Source: Tamarix chinensis
Taxonomy: Eukaryota; Streptophyta; Magnoliopsida; Caryophyllales; Tamaricaceae
Length of the DNA: 64,000 nt
Assembly (NCBI GenBank): GCA_030549775.1
Contig: CM060177.1
Coordinates: forward strand, 56,050,638-56,114,637
Direction: 5' to 3'
The notes under the pieces were generated by a model. The model saw nothing but the letters and a program-made list of their open reading frames with translations, was not told the DNA's origin and did not search any database. How positions within the stretch are numbered: position 1 is the first letter of the stretch; each line of letters opens with the position of its first letter. Below are positions 49,361-60,327 of this stretch, piece by piece. The position numbers and the translations under genes are program-made.

Positions 49361-51167
49361 TCCTCCTTTTTTCATCTCTCCTTATCTGCACTATCCTCTA
49401 CCCTTTTCTATCACCACTTGATTGTTTTCATTCTAAAGTATCTTCATCCTTTGGTAGTTGAAAAAGTGATCAAAGATGTGATTGACATGTTCATTTTAAG
49501 GGTTTAGTTATCATCTCATTATGGTTTTAAGCAAGTGGTGAATGGGTGCTAGATAAAGCCATTGGTGGCTAGTACTAGGCCACACATTTAAATTCATGGC
49601 TCTCATTCTTCATTGTCGACCAATGATCCCTTCATCTTGGTTTAATATAAGAAAATATAGACATAAACAACACCTTATTATGGATGATGTTGGTGAGGTA
49701 GTTGGAATCCAAGAAGAGCTTATTCATTACCCAATTTTAGCAAGTTTGAATGTGTATGGAACGAGTCTTATTTATCCAACTAGGGTCAGTTGACTCCTTG
49801 TTAAACTATCTTTCAATGAAACAATTCTCTGTATAGGAAACAAGAGCTATTGTATAAGATTATGACATTGGAGATCCAATCATGGCGCCTGCATTTGTTA
49901 ACGAGACTATAATGAAAGATGTGTAATTTTATCCTACTAAATGTATATAATGTGTAATTTGTTTAAGAAAACATTAATTTATATCAAAGAAAATGTGTTT
50001 TTTAGCTTATAAGATGTGTACTTTTTTTTGTAAGATATGTTTTTATTGTCAAACATGCATATTCCTTCCTTACATTTGTGTGTGTGTGTGTGTGTATATT
50101 ATTTTGAAAAATGTGTATTATAGTATTAGAAGATGGTGTATTTATATCCATGAATGTTTGTCTTTACATCTTAGTAGATGTATATTTTGTTTGAAAAGAT
50201 GTGTATTTATATAATAAAATATATGTATTTAAATCCACAAAAAATTTACTTATATCCTAAAGGATTTACATTTAGTTAAAATATGTATATTTATATTATA
50301 AAAGATGTATATTTTATCCGTTGATATGTCCATACTTTCACAATTATTTAAAACAAACTTTATAAAATTTTAAACAATTTTATCTTTTTTTTCCTGTTAT
50401 ATTTCTAAAAAATGTGTATTGTTGTTTTAGAACATGTATATTTATATTTATTAAAATATATATTCATAATATAAAAATTGTATATAAGTTAAAAATATAT
50501 GTGCATTTTTAATGCCATTTAAAAGTTTAACAATACTCTAAATTGCGATGTAATTTGCTCGTTGTTCATTTAAGGGTGAATTATTAAATTTGCAACTCAT
50601 CATGACCAATTGTTTAAGAATATCAAAATACCCCTCTATATTAAAGAAAAAAAGAGTCATTGTATCATTAAATTTTTTAATCAAAAATCAAGTAGAAAAA
50701 TAAAAATTTATTTTATATTTGTATCCTTATTTATTTAAATTTATATATACATTAAATATTTTAATAATAAAATATATAAGTATAATTTTAAGATTATTTT
50801 TATTATTTTGTTAAAATTTTTAAAATAAAAGAATGAATAAGAAGGGAGTACTTTATTCTTCTTATTATTCTCAATTTTGAAAATCCAGGATTACTATGTA
50901 CCACCATCCCGTGCTCTTCTCCTCTTAACTTGGTCCATCTCTCTTCTGTTGGTAGAGAAAGTTGGAAGCGTCTCTTCCTTTCTAAGAGGGGTGCTGTAGA
51001 TGTCATAAATGTTATTAAATGAGAAAGGGGAAAGTTGTGTTGAGAGTGAAAAGTGTAAAGCTTCAACTTTCAAGTCTTCATTTCATGTAGCAAAGCCCTC
51101 TCTTATCGTAAAATTACCGATTTGTTTCTTTGATCTGGCAGAGAGAGGGCCGGGGGGGGGGGTGATA
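49361..51167. other. Intergenic AT-rich sequence upstream of the SEC14-like gene
   Basis: No supported gene. 49361-49900 has traces of retroelement-like text without a clear domain. 50900-51167 is the probable promoter and 5' UTR of the following gene; a C/T-rich stretch ending CTGGCAG at about 51141 could be a 5'-UTR splice acceptor, but this is not testable here. Confidence 0.4.
49915..50530. repeat. Irregular GATGTGTATTTATAT repeats
   Basis: Fifteen or so variants of AGATGTGTATTTATA, in one orientation, at 25-60 bp spacing, with a short TG microsatellite at 50079-50094. Such one-directional AT-rich repeats often mark the ends or inside of non-autonomous DNA transposons; none was delimited. 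Confidence 0.45.
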
Positions 51168-54100
51168 ATGGGGGTGGTTTCTGAAGAGACAATTCGTCAA
51201 TTTGAGTCGTTTGTGGGCCGAAGTTTGTTAACTGATCTTAAGTTGCTTCGTCATATCTCTTTTTTTTTTTTTTTTTTTTTCTGTGTCGTTTTCCTCCAAA
51301 TAACCATTTGTTTATTTTCTCTTGCAGTTGATGAGCCATGGACGATAACATTCCAGGTATTCTTTCTTCCCTCACTAGCAGTGTGCTTCGTTTTTATTTA
51401 CGATAATAATAATAATAATGATAATAATAATAATAATTAGCAATTGTGTGGGTAGTTGCCGATCTTATTATTACCGAGTGTTATGACGCCGATGTTTGGT
51501 CAACTTTCAAACAATTAATTAATTTCAGCTAGTAGTACTTCTTAACTACCACTCGTAGTTTCTGGTTGCAAGAGTTATGAAAAAGCCTGCCGGTTTGGAA
51601 AGCTGTTGGCGTTTGGAATGGAATGTAAATTTACTAAGATTGGTATAGCTGCGGTTTGGGACCAAAATGTTTTCCCAAACCAAGACATTCAAGTTTTAAC
51701 TAATTAATAGCCATTATTAGTACTTAGCTATACTATTCGGAAGAACGTGTTGTGCTTACTGTTGATTTGAATAATGCAACTGGGTGCTATCCTAGCGGCA
51801 ATCCTACCTAAACGAAATAAAAGGGTCATTTGATGCTCAAGTGATGCTGGGTATCAGCTTCAGCTGGCTCTAGGAAGCACACCATGATGAGTACTTAATA
51901 CTACAATTTCTATACTAGTGTCCATTACGTAAAAAAGGCTTTTTCAAGTGATTTGGACCAGATTTTTGTATTCTCATTTGTAATATCCTTGCCTTTCCCT
52001 GGTATCTGTCAAAGATAACCTGCATCTGAGCTCTGAGTCAGAGCTTAGCTTTTGTGATATTATCAGTTGTATGCTAAAAACTTTATTTGCATGCAGTATA
52101 TACATCAAGGATATCCGAGTGAGACCTTGGCACGGTTTCTGAAAGCTAGAGAGTGGAATGTGACCCTTGCCTATAAAATGGTAATTTTCTTTCTTTATTT
52201 GTCACATGGTTGGCTTTCCTTATTTTACATTTACTTCTCTGAAGCTGCGGTCATTTGTTGTTTCATCACTACTAATGCAATTTGTGCTTGTGTGATGCTC
52301 CAGCTTATGGACTGCTTAAACTGGAGAACACAAAATGAAATTGATTGTATATTGGCAGTAAGCTCTTGTTGCGTACTCTTGTTCATTCTTGGTGCTGAAT
52401 TGTTGATAATGAGAATTTTCCTTTGCATAACCAATTTATTTGTGGTTTTTGACGCTTGTGGAAGAGTAGATTGAATTAGAAAGTTGCTTGTAAATGAATG
52501 ACCAAACGTCTAAGTGCTTGATGTATGTACATGCTTATTTAGAAGTAAAGGGTTACATGATCTCCTATAGAAGGCATGCCAATGATATGCAGATATTTAA
52601 TTCAATGTACAATATAATCATATTTTATCTTTAACATTTCTTCACTCTCTCACAATATTTATTATCTCAGCATAAATGGTATAGATGCAAACATTAACTC
52701 ATTTAATTTTATGGAGAAGTGGGAAAAGAAAAAAGGAATTATATAAGGTTATGGTAATTTGACTTCTAGTATCTACTCTTATTGCCTTAATGTGATTGGA
52801 GATGGAATACTTTATGTGGCTTGCCAATAACTTGACTTCTGATCATGTTGCCCCTTGATTGTTCTGTATTCAGAAACCAATAGTTCCTGTTGAGAAGTAC
52901 AGAGCTGTTCGTGATTCCCAGCTCATAGGATTGTCTGGGTACTCCAGGGAGGTATGAACTAATTTCTATTTACTTCATTTGTGACCTCTGTTTCCTTTGC
53001 TTTCGTAGCATGTTCAAGGCTGTATGTTTGTACACGATGCCTTGCATGCTTTTCCTACACATACACAGTGACTAAAAAAGAAAGAAGAGAGAGAGAAGAA
53101 CCAGCCCTCTAACAAGAAAGAAAGAATTGAACTTGGCAAAGTAGGGAGAATTGAAAATGATAGACTCAAATTTTTACTTATTTATTTTGTATTTTTATTT
53201 TTCTTCTTGTTTTTGTAATGCGGAAGAAACATGTTGCAGCAATTAACCCCTTTCCCCACTCTTTTGCAGGGCCTTCCTGTCTTTGCTATAGGTGTAGGGC
53301 TCAGCACTTTTGATAAAGCATCTGTAAGCAACTTCCATGCAGTGCATTCTATGTGGTCGTAGAATAGCTTCATACCTGTATAATTGAGCTAGAATGCTTC
53401 GCATTTTGGAATAGAAGCATTTTTTTGATCATGTGGTTCTCTGGCAAACTCTGCATCATAATTCACAAGGTCCTTAGTAAGAGGGGCCCATGTCAAAATG
53501 TTACGCTTATTGGCATGCACCATGATGAATGATAATGGCTTTCATTTGAGGAACTTTAGATGTTGAACTTCATCCCATGTTGTTAGATTACAAGGAGGAA
53601 ATTAAAGAAGTTTTGCGTAAGATGAAATAAATAAACCAATAGACCTAATGTGATGCTTATGAAGTTATGGGAGGGAAGAAGTTATTCTATGTTGTTCTTA
53701 GATCCACAATGATGCATATGAATGGAGGATTGATCCTATTTTATTTGAACAAATGGGATGTTTAGAGATGTAAGAACTCCATAGGTATTAAGTTACTCTA
53801 TCACTCAGGTTGGTGCCTGCACGAGAATGAGGATAGATACATCAATTGGAGATAGGGATGACAATGAGGAAGGATGGGTGGGGACAAGGACCTCATTCTC
53901 AAACCCAAAACACATAAATCATCAAATCCACTTCTATCCTTGATTTGTGTTGACAAGTATTTCTGCCCCTATTCTTATAGGGACTAAAGCCCTATCCTCG
54001 CGTCGATTTCTAAATCAAATCACTGTCTCTACCCCAAAAACTTGCCCCTATCCCAGGCAATTAAATAGCGGTCGCGGTGTTGTGGTCGCGGTGTCGCGGT

Positions 54101-57100
54101 ATCGGAGTGTCGCGAACGATAAATTATGCGTCGCGGTCGCCGCGGTGTGAATTTTTACTTTTATTTCACCATATACACTAATTATCATTTATTGATCATT
54201 TGAATATAAATATTCAATAAACTAGTATTTTATATCATTTAAGAAGTATTAGAGTGAGTCATTATATGCTAAATTTTTCTAATAACCCTAAATTTACCTT
54301 AGAATGAAAAAACGCATGTTATTTAATAGTAAATGTGAAGATAATAAATAGTAATACTTTATTATAATTTTATAGTAACTTGATCTAATATATATATAGT
54401 AAATAAATAAATAAAAATTATCATGCATACTTTTTTCAGTAGAATTAAGAATTCTCAGTAAATCGCCGATTTACCCCGATTTATCGGTGATATTTTCCGA
54501 TTTATCGGGATTTATCGGCGATACCGATTTATGTGAAATTTTAAAACCGTAGCGTATCGGTAATATCGTGTCGCGGCTGATCCAAAAACCGCTAAATAGC
54601 GGCCGCTACGCTATAGCAGGACCGCTATTTAATTGGATTCCCTATCCCTAAAACCGGAAAAAATATCCTAAATTTTGTACTGAATTATTTTATTTTTTTA
54701 TTCTTACTATTTATCTTTATAGAAAAATTATAATGCTATAATATATTAAAAGAAAATATATTTAGCCAGAAACTAAAAACTAATATATGTATGTATGTAT
54801 ATGTATATGCATACCCTATCCTTAGAGTTGGCAAAAGTTGACCCACAACGTCCAACCCAACTCGACCCGACTAAATCGGAAAAATTCATCAACTTATCCC
54901 GACTTGAACCCAACTAGGACCCGAACTAACCCAACATTGGTCTGAATATAAGTGACCCCACTCGAATCCAACCTGTGGTCCGAGTTAACTTGAAACCCAA
55001 CGTCAGCCTGATCTGATATCAATCCGAACCGTTATCAATTCAACTCAACGTTAACTCGATCGGATAATACTAAAGTTGATATTAACCAGCTATAATAATA
55101 TACTTGTTTTATTATTTGTGTAATGTTTTAAAAAATATATTATTTTATAAATAGCTTGTATTTTTTTACTTTTACCACGAGCATTTTTATTTACTAATAA
55201 TATCCGCTCAAAAATACAACATTAAGAAGTCATAATATACGAGTTGTAGTTAACAACACACTTTTAATTACATGCTTATATGAAGTCAAACTTAATGTTT
55301 GTTTATTAAGTTAATGAGTTAGACTAATTTTGGTGGTTATTGTTCAGTTTGACCAAAGTCAAATTAATTCAATCTAGGATTAGCTTGACCTAAACCTAAT
55401 TCGACCATCAAAACTTGAACCAAACCAAACCTAACAAGGCCCATCAAAACCTGAAATGACCCAAATCCGACCTGTTGAGTTAACCAAAACTTGAACCTAA
55501 CTGTTAACTCAAAATGACCTAAAGCCGAACTAGCTCAACCCAACCACATCCGATAAATTAACCTTATTCAATCTGATAATAACTTAACCCAAAATCGCCT
55601 ATCCCTACCCATAATCGAAGAGCTACATCCCTATAACAACCTAATTCGCTATAACCTGATTGCTTCCTCTACATATCTCTGAATAATCCCCGAACCTGAA
55701 CTCAAAAATGCTCCCAAACTTGAACCCAAATAAAGATTCCCTGAGGAGCCTTGGAATTGTATGGAAAATTACCATTCCTAATTGGGGATCTAACTTAGTT
55801 CCATGTCATTAGCAACAAAAGTGATAAACCTATTAAAACGGATATTTTATTATACAGTGATGATCTTCTCTTGGTTTGCATTGTTTATAAATACTTTTAC
55901 ATTTTCCATCTTTTCTTCTCTTACTACATTGTATTGGAAAACATCTTTGTGGGTCTTTCAGTCCATTACTAGTGTTGGTACTAGTAGAAGAGGTGAGGAT
56001 GCATACACATGATATGGGCCACCCCAACCTTGTGAATGACAGGATTTATATTGGATTGTTGATTTTGTTGTTATTTTTTGACTACTCAGTATCATCTATA
56101 TTTATGACAGGTCTTTTTTTCAGGTCCATTATTATGTGCAGTCACACATCCAGATCAACGAGTATCGAGATCGTGTAATTTTGGTGAGTGTTAAATTATC
56201 ATGCAATTTTTTGATAAGAAAACCACAGATTGCCATCAATAATGTATAAAATTTTTGAGGTCATTGTAGCCTTCAGCATCAAAGAAGTATGGGCGACACA
56301 TCGACACTTGTCTGAAGGTTTTAGATATGACTGGCCTGAAATTTTCAGCCCTAAGCCAGATTAAGGTATACCTTGTAGTGTCATTTTGTTTTTCCATATT
56401 TTCCTTTCATTTGCTGCGTTGAAGATGTATGTGCATCATTTGTTTTTATTATTGTTGTTCATTGCATCAGTGCAGCATATTTCCTATAGCCGGGGTGGTG
56501 TTGTTATTGCCAACTATATCATTTTTATTTCAGCATCAATTGCTAGCATCTTCTGATTCCTTCTTTTGGTCTCTGCTAATACTGGTTGTATATGTACATG
56601 CATGTTGGTAGATTTGTTGCACCTAAACATTTGTAAGAGATGCGTTGCTGGTACCATGTCAAATCAACTGGTGTTTGTCTCAAATTGAAACCTTGGAGAA
56701 TATCAATCAGTGCTAATTTTTCATGTTTTCTGTTTTAATGCAGCTATTAAGCACTATTTCAAGCATTGATGATCTGAATTACCCAGAGAAGACAGATACA
56801 TATTATATAGTAAATGCCCCATACATATTTTCAGCTTGTTGGAAGGTTGATCATTAGCTTTTGGTTGATTATTTTTAAGCTTCACTCCCTTTTGCTAGAA
56901 ATGCTGGGTTCCTGAGACATTGCGAGTTGAACCTTTTTTCTGAAGTATCACTTCGCTCTTTATGCCTGCACTTTCCAGGTTGTGAAACCATTGCTTCAGG
57001 AGAGAACAAGAAAAAAGGTTCAGGTGTTGCCAGGTTCTGGAAGGGAGGAACTGTTGAAGGTAAAATGGGTTCCTTCCCATATTTGCTGCTTCTTAAAGAA

Positions 57101-57458
57101 TGAAAATAAAGAACAAAATTAGAAAATTGAGAGAGGGGTGGATTGTAAACCTTTTTCTCTCCCTCTCTTGGCGCAGGTGATGGATTATGAATCACTCCCA
57201 CATTTTTCCAGAAGAGAAGGGTCTGGATCATCCGGACATTCTATGGAAGGAGCTGATAATTGTTATTCTCTTGACCATTCTTTCCATCAGGAGCTATATG
57301 ATTATATAGATCAGCAAACCATGCTGTGCCGATCAACTGAACTTGTTAAGCAGACATCATTCCATGTCAGTCTGCCTGAGCCACCGGCTGAAGAAGTCAA
57401 GATAGCTAGTAGTATCAAAACAGAGTTGCACAAGTTTAGAGATTGGAATGAACACTGA
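51168..57458 (+). CDS. SEC14-like (CRAL-TRIO) phosphatidylinositol transfer family protein, 11 exons
   Basis: Exons: 51168-51222, 51328-51356, 52097-52180, 52304-52357, 52874-52951, 53270-53323, 56124-56183, 56270-56365, 56744-56845, 56979-57059, 57177-57458. All introns are GT-AG and the joined frame is open for 324 codons, the usual size of this plant SEC14-like subgroup. CRAL-TRIO N-terminal helices are at about residues 29-75 (YIHQGYPSETLARFLKAREW). The lipid-binding SEC14 domain is at about 79-250, with GLPVFAIGVGLSTFDKAS (101-118), VHYYVQSHIQINEYRDRVIL (119-138), VLDMTGLKFSAL and YYIVNAPYIFSACWK (190-204). The family binds and exchanges phosphoinositides and phosphatidylcholine at membranes; the protein is probably cytosolic with no membrane segment. 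Exon 1 is the least certain: its donor (A/GTTTGT) is weak, but it gives the right frame and FVGRIDEPWTITFQ. Intron 6 (2.8 kb) holds transposon insertions. Exact ligand unknown. Confidence 0.93.
53840..55640. mobile_element. Nested non-autonomous DNA transposon-like sequences in intron 6
   Basis: The region starts with TAGGGATGACAATGAGG at about 53846, like the Ac-type hAT terminus. It contains the MITE at 54055-54639, and then a segment (about 54830-55620) dense in CCCGAACC, AACCCAAC and GACCTAA motifs on one strand. CCCTATCC recurs six times. Together these look like hAT-type elements nested in each other. Exact ends were not resolved. Confidence 0.4.
54055..54639. mobile_element. CpG-rich MITE with 16-bp inverted ends and 9-bp flanking repeats
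   Basis: CAATTAAATAGCGGTC (54058-54073) and GACCGCTATTTAATTG (54620-54635) are perfect inverted repeats. CCCTATCCC lies on each side (54046-54054 and 54640-54648), a possible target-site duplication. Both ends are packed with GTCGCGG, GCGGCCGC and ATCGGCGAT-like CpG motifs, while the centre is AT-rich. The size and structure fit a non-autonomous hAT or Mutator-like element. CCCTATCC also occurs elsewhere nearby, so the duplication could be partly coincidental. Confidence 0.6.
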
Positions 57459-58425
57459 TTCATTTGGCTCTGAAAGCAATGATGATCGACTCTGAAGTTC
57501 ATAATGCCTTTTCAATTCATGAAAAGGAGGTCTAATGGATAATCACTAAGTTCATATTCTCAATTGCGAAGAATAGTTTGTTGTCACCAATTTCAATTTA
57601 CATGCTAAGAGATGCCATTATAGCTGCTAGAGCGAGCTCCATGTTAGTCCACTACTAAAGTAAGATAATGTAGAATCATAGATTAACTGAATTGTAACCT
57701 TGGTTGAGATGATTCTAGATTTACATATATACACGAGTATGTCATGCATTAATAAATCTGTCATTGGCAAAATGGATCTAGTGCCGCAGATAACCAGGAT
57801 CAGAGACTGAGGTACTTTATATCTCTACTGTATCAGGTTAATTGTTAGGGTGATATCTAATGATTTTAGAGATGACATGTTTTGCTGGAGTAGGTTTATG
57901 CAGATGTCCAAAAATAGTCTTGCACGTTTGGCTCATAATGCCATCAATGGAGATGCATGGTGATGTTACTTGGAGAATGACTAACGAGGATGGCAAACAA
58001 AAGCAAGCTGCCATGTGTCTGTGAAGCAAGTGGCTACTCTTTGGAGGATTTGCAACTTGCAGTGTTCTGTGATGTTATTATCCAATCTAGGGATGCTCAT
58101 GCACATCTATCATGAGCTATCTATATTCATTGGCTGAGTCTGTTTTACAGGGAGCAGAAGTTATTGAGTTCAAGCAATTGTCATCTATGTGCCGGTGTGG
58201 AAAGGCTTTTCTGCCAGATGCCAGGGAATTTTTGGGCCAGGTGAATTGGGGGGGGGGGGCATACTCTTTGTATTTTCTACTTTCCAGTCGAGATAAAAAT
58301 TCATGGCTTGTGCGATGCATTCAATCATATGTTTTCCTTTCCCAGGAAATCTTGTAGACTACCTTGGAGGTACAGTGGAAGATGCGGACAGAGTAAGACC
58401 TAAGCAAATGTTTCCTATTTCTTGC
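57459..58425. other. Convergent intergenic region, both 3' UTRs and an exon-like segment
   Basis: Should hold the 3' ends of the SEC14-like and WEB transcripts. A poly(A) signal-like AATAAA is at about 57751-57756 on the +. 58151-58240 looks like a spliced + strand exon (see finding). A G10 homopolymer is at 58249-58258. No complete gene. Confidence 0.4.
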
Positions 58426-60327
58426 TCAAGGAAGCAGAGGCGTCACCTGCTCTTGTTGCCTCCGCCTATGTATTTCATTTTCAATTACTTTCTTTGCGGT
58501 TTCTGCCATATCTGCCTGCTTCAAAACTTGTTCTATTGCTACCTTTAGATCTTCAAGCTCTTTCTGACATTCATTTAGCTTTGTAGCTGATTCTTTCTGG
58601 CTTGCATTTGATGCTTCTATGTGGGCCATCGCAGCAGCTACTTTCATATCAGCTAACTTATGAGATTCACTTGCCTTCTCAGTCAAGGATTTGTACTCGT
58701 CTTCCGACAATTTAACTTGGCCATTGCCCTGGCTGTGGGGAGCAGATGTACAAGCTTCATCAGTTCTTGTGGAAACGGCCTTAATTTCATCCTGGCCAAG
58801 TTTGTCCGATGCTTTTATATCCACAGCTTCTTTCAGCGCCAATTCTAGCTCATTCTCCATTGCCTGTGCCATCATTTGGGCAGTTCTGGCTTCTTTCTGC
58901 AGTTCATAAACACTCTTCTTCATCTCTTCTACTTCTTGTTTTGCCTTCACAGTTTCCAGCTTTATCTGCTGGATGGTTGAGACAATCTCATCAGAGGCAT
59001 TTATTGTGTCTGCTCCATTTGTGAGAGCTGTTTCAAGCTCCCTCTTCTTCTCTTCTAGTTCCACTTGCAATCTGGCAGCTAGGGACTCGATTTCTGCCTC
59101 CTTATCTTTTGCTTCGGATATTTCCTTCCCAACATTCTCCAATTCCTTCTTGAGCAACTGCAGTGTGCCTTCAAGTGACTTCTTTTCTTCTTCAATCTGC
59201 TTAAGTGACTCCTTGGCTGCCATGAGCTCCTCTCTGGCCATCCTTTCAGATTCCAAGAAGTCAGCCTTGGCTTTCTGCACCTGTTCTTTTAGGACTTCAA
59301 TTTGTGCATTTGTTTCCGCCATCTTCATCTCGAGATCTTTAACAGTTTCTGAACCTTGTTCATTTCTGAGAGACATTAGTTTTACCTCGACTTGTTCCCT
59401 GGAAATCCTATGAGCTTGTAGTCTGGCATCGGCTTCTGCTTCAATTTTTGCCTGTTCCTGCAGAGTGTTTTCAGTGGCCTGCTTTGCCTGGTGGAGCAAC
59501 TCCTTCATGGTGGCAATCTGCTTAGAAAGGTCACCTGTTTTCTCGGAATTTGCATTTCTTGCCGTATCAGCTTCCTGTGCTTGCTGAATTGCTTTTGATT
59601 TGGCTTCGGTGGCTTTATTGAGATCGCTGCGCAGAGTACTGAGTTCCTGCTTTGCAGCATCAAGCTCAGCAACAGCAGTCATGTACTCCGCCTTTGAGTT
59701 GATGATGTCGGTGTTTTCTTTCACAATGTGTTCCTCAGATTTGGTGGATTTTGTCTCCTCCAGTTTCTTAGCCTTGCTTCTCAAGGCCTCCGTTGCTTCT
59801 AAGATGGTCTGCTTGGTTTGGGTCACAGCTTGCAGTCTCTGTTTGAGTTCCTCGACGATATTATGAGCCTTTTCTAGCTCAGGAAGGACTTCAGCTCTTA
59901 CAGCCTCTGCATTCTGCTCTATCTCCTGGAATTTCATTAGTTCTGTGAGGGCGAGGTGATATTGTGCCTCCTTGTCCAGGATTCCCTGCCATAAAAGTAA
60001 GACGATTGACATCCGGAGTTTCTTTTTCTTTTCTTATTTCGAATTTCGCTCACTGTAGATATTACACCAAAATGGAATCTTTAAAAACTGTCCAGGAAGA
60101 CGCACGTTTACTGCGGTGTTAATGAGTGGTATTATTACCTCAGTTGGAGTTTTTGTTCTTTTGAGGGAGGTAGGTTTCTCGTTGGGAGAGGAAGAAGCTT
60201 CACCAAATAAGCTGACAGCAGCTCTGACCGATTGGAAAGGTGCTCGGGTGTCGATCTCCCCAACTTCTGCCCTTGGCGAGCCACCAGAGCCAGAGGAGGC
60301 AAGCGGAGTTCTTACTATGTTGACCAT
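58426..60327 (-). CDS. WEB family coiled-coil protein (weak chloroplast movement-like)
   Basis: Exon 1 is 60327-60139 (63 codons) and exon 2 is 59985-58426, joined by a 153-bp phase-0 intron (GAG/GTAATAAT at 60139/60138; TATGGCAG/GGAATC at 59986/59985). Total 582 codons, within the size range of the family. Residues 24-42 read EIDTRAPFQSVRAAVSLFG, the N-terminal motif of WEB proteins. From about residue 64 to the end it is an almost continuous alpha-helical coiled coil rich in E, K, A and Q, matching the plant DUF827/WEB domain. Family members include WEB1 and PMI2, which act in light-driven chloroplast movement through actin; whether this member does so is unknown. The start at 60327 gives the conserved motif near the N terminus; two in-frame upstream ATGs exist in the leader. 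The last codons (HRRRQQEQ then VTPLLP, stop) may be intron read-through: CAG/GTGACG resembles a donor, so the real C terminus could lie in another exon. Confidence 0.88.

Noticed and set aside
51009..51440. 143-codon frame over the start of the SEC14-like gene
   Set aside because: It contains true exon 1 coding text but reads through introns 1 and 2; the spliced model matches the family much better.
58973..59413. Ser/Ala/Phe-rich frame on the + strand
   Set aside because: Complement of the WEB coiled-coil exon.
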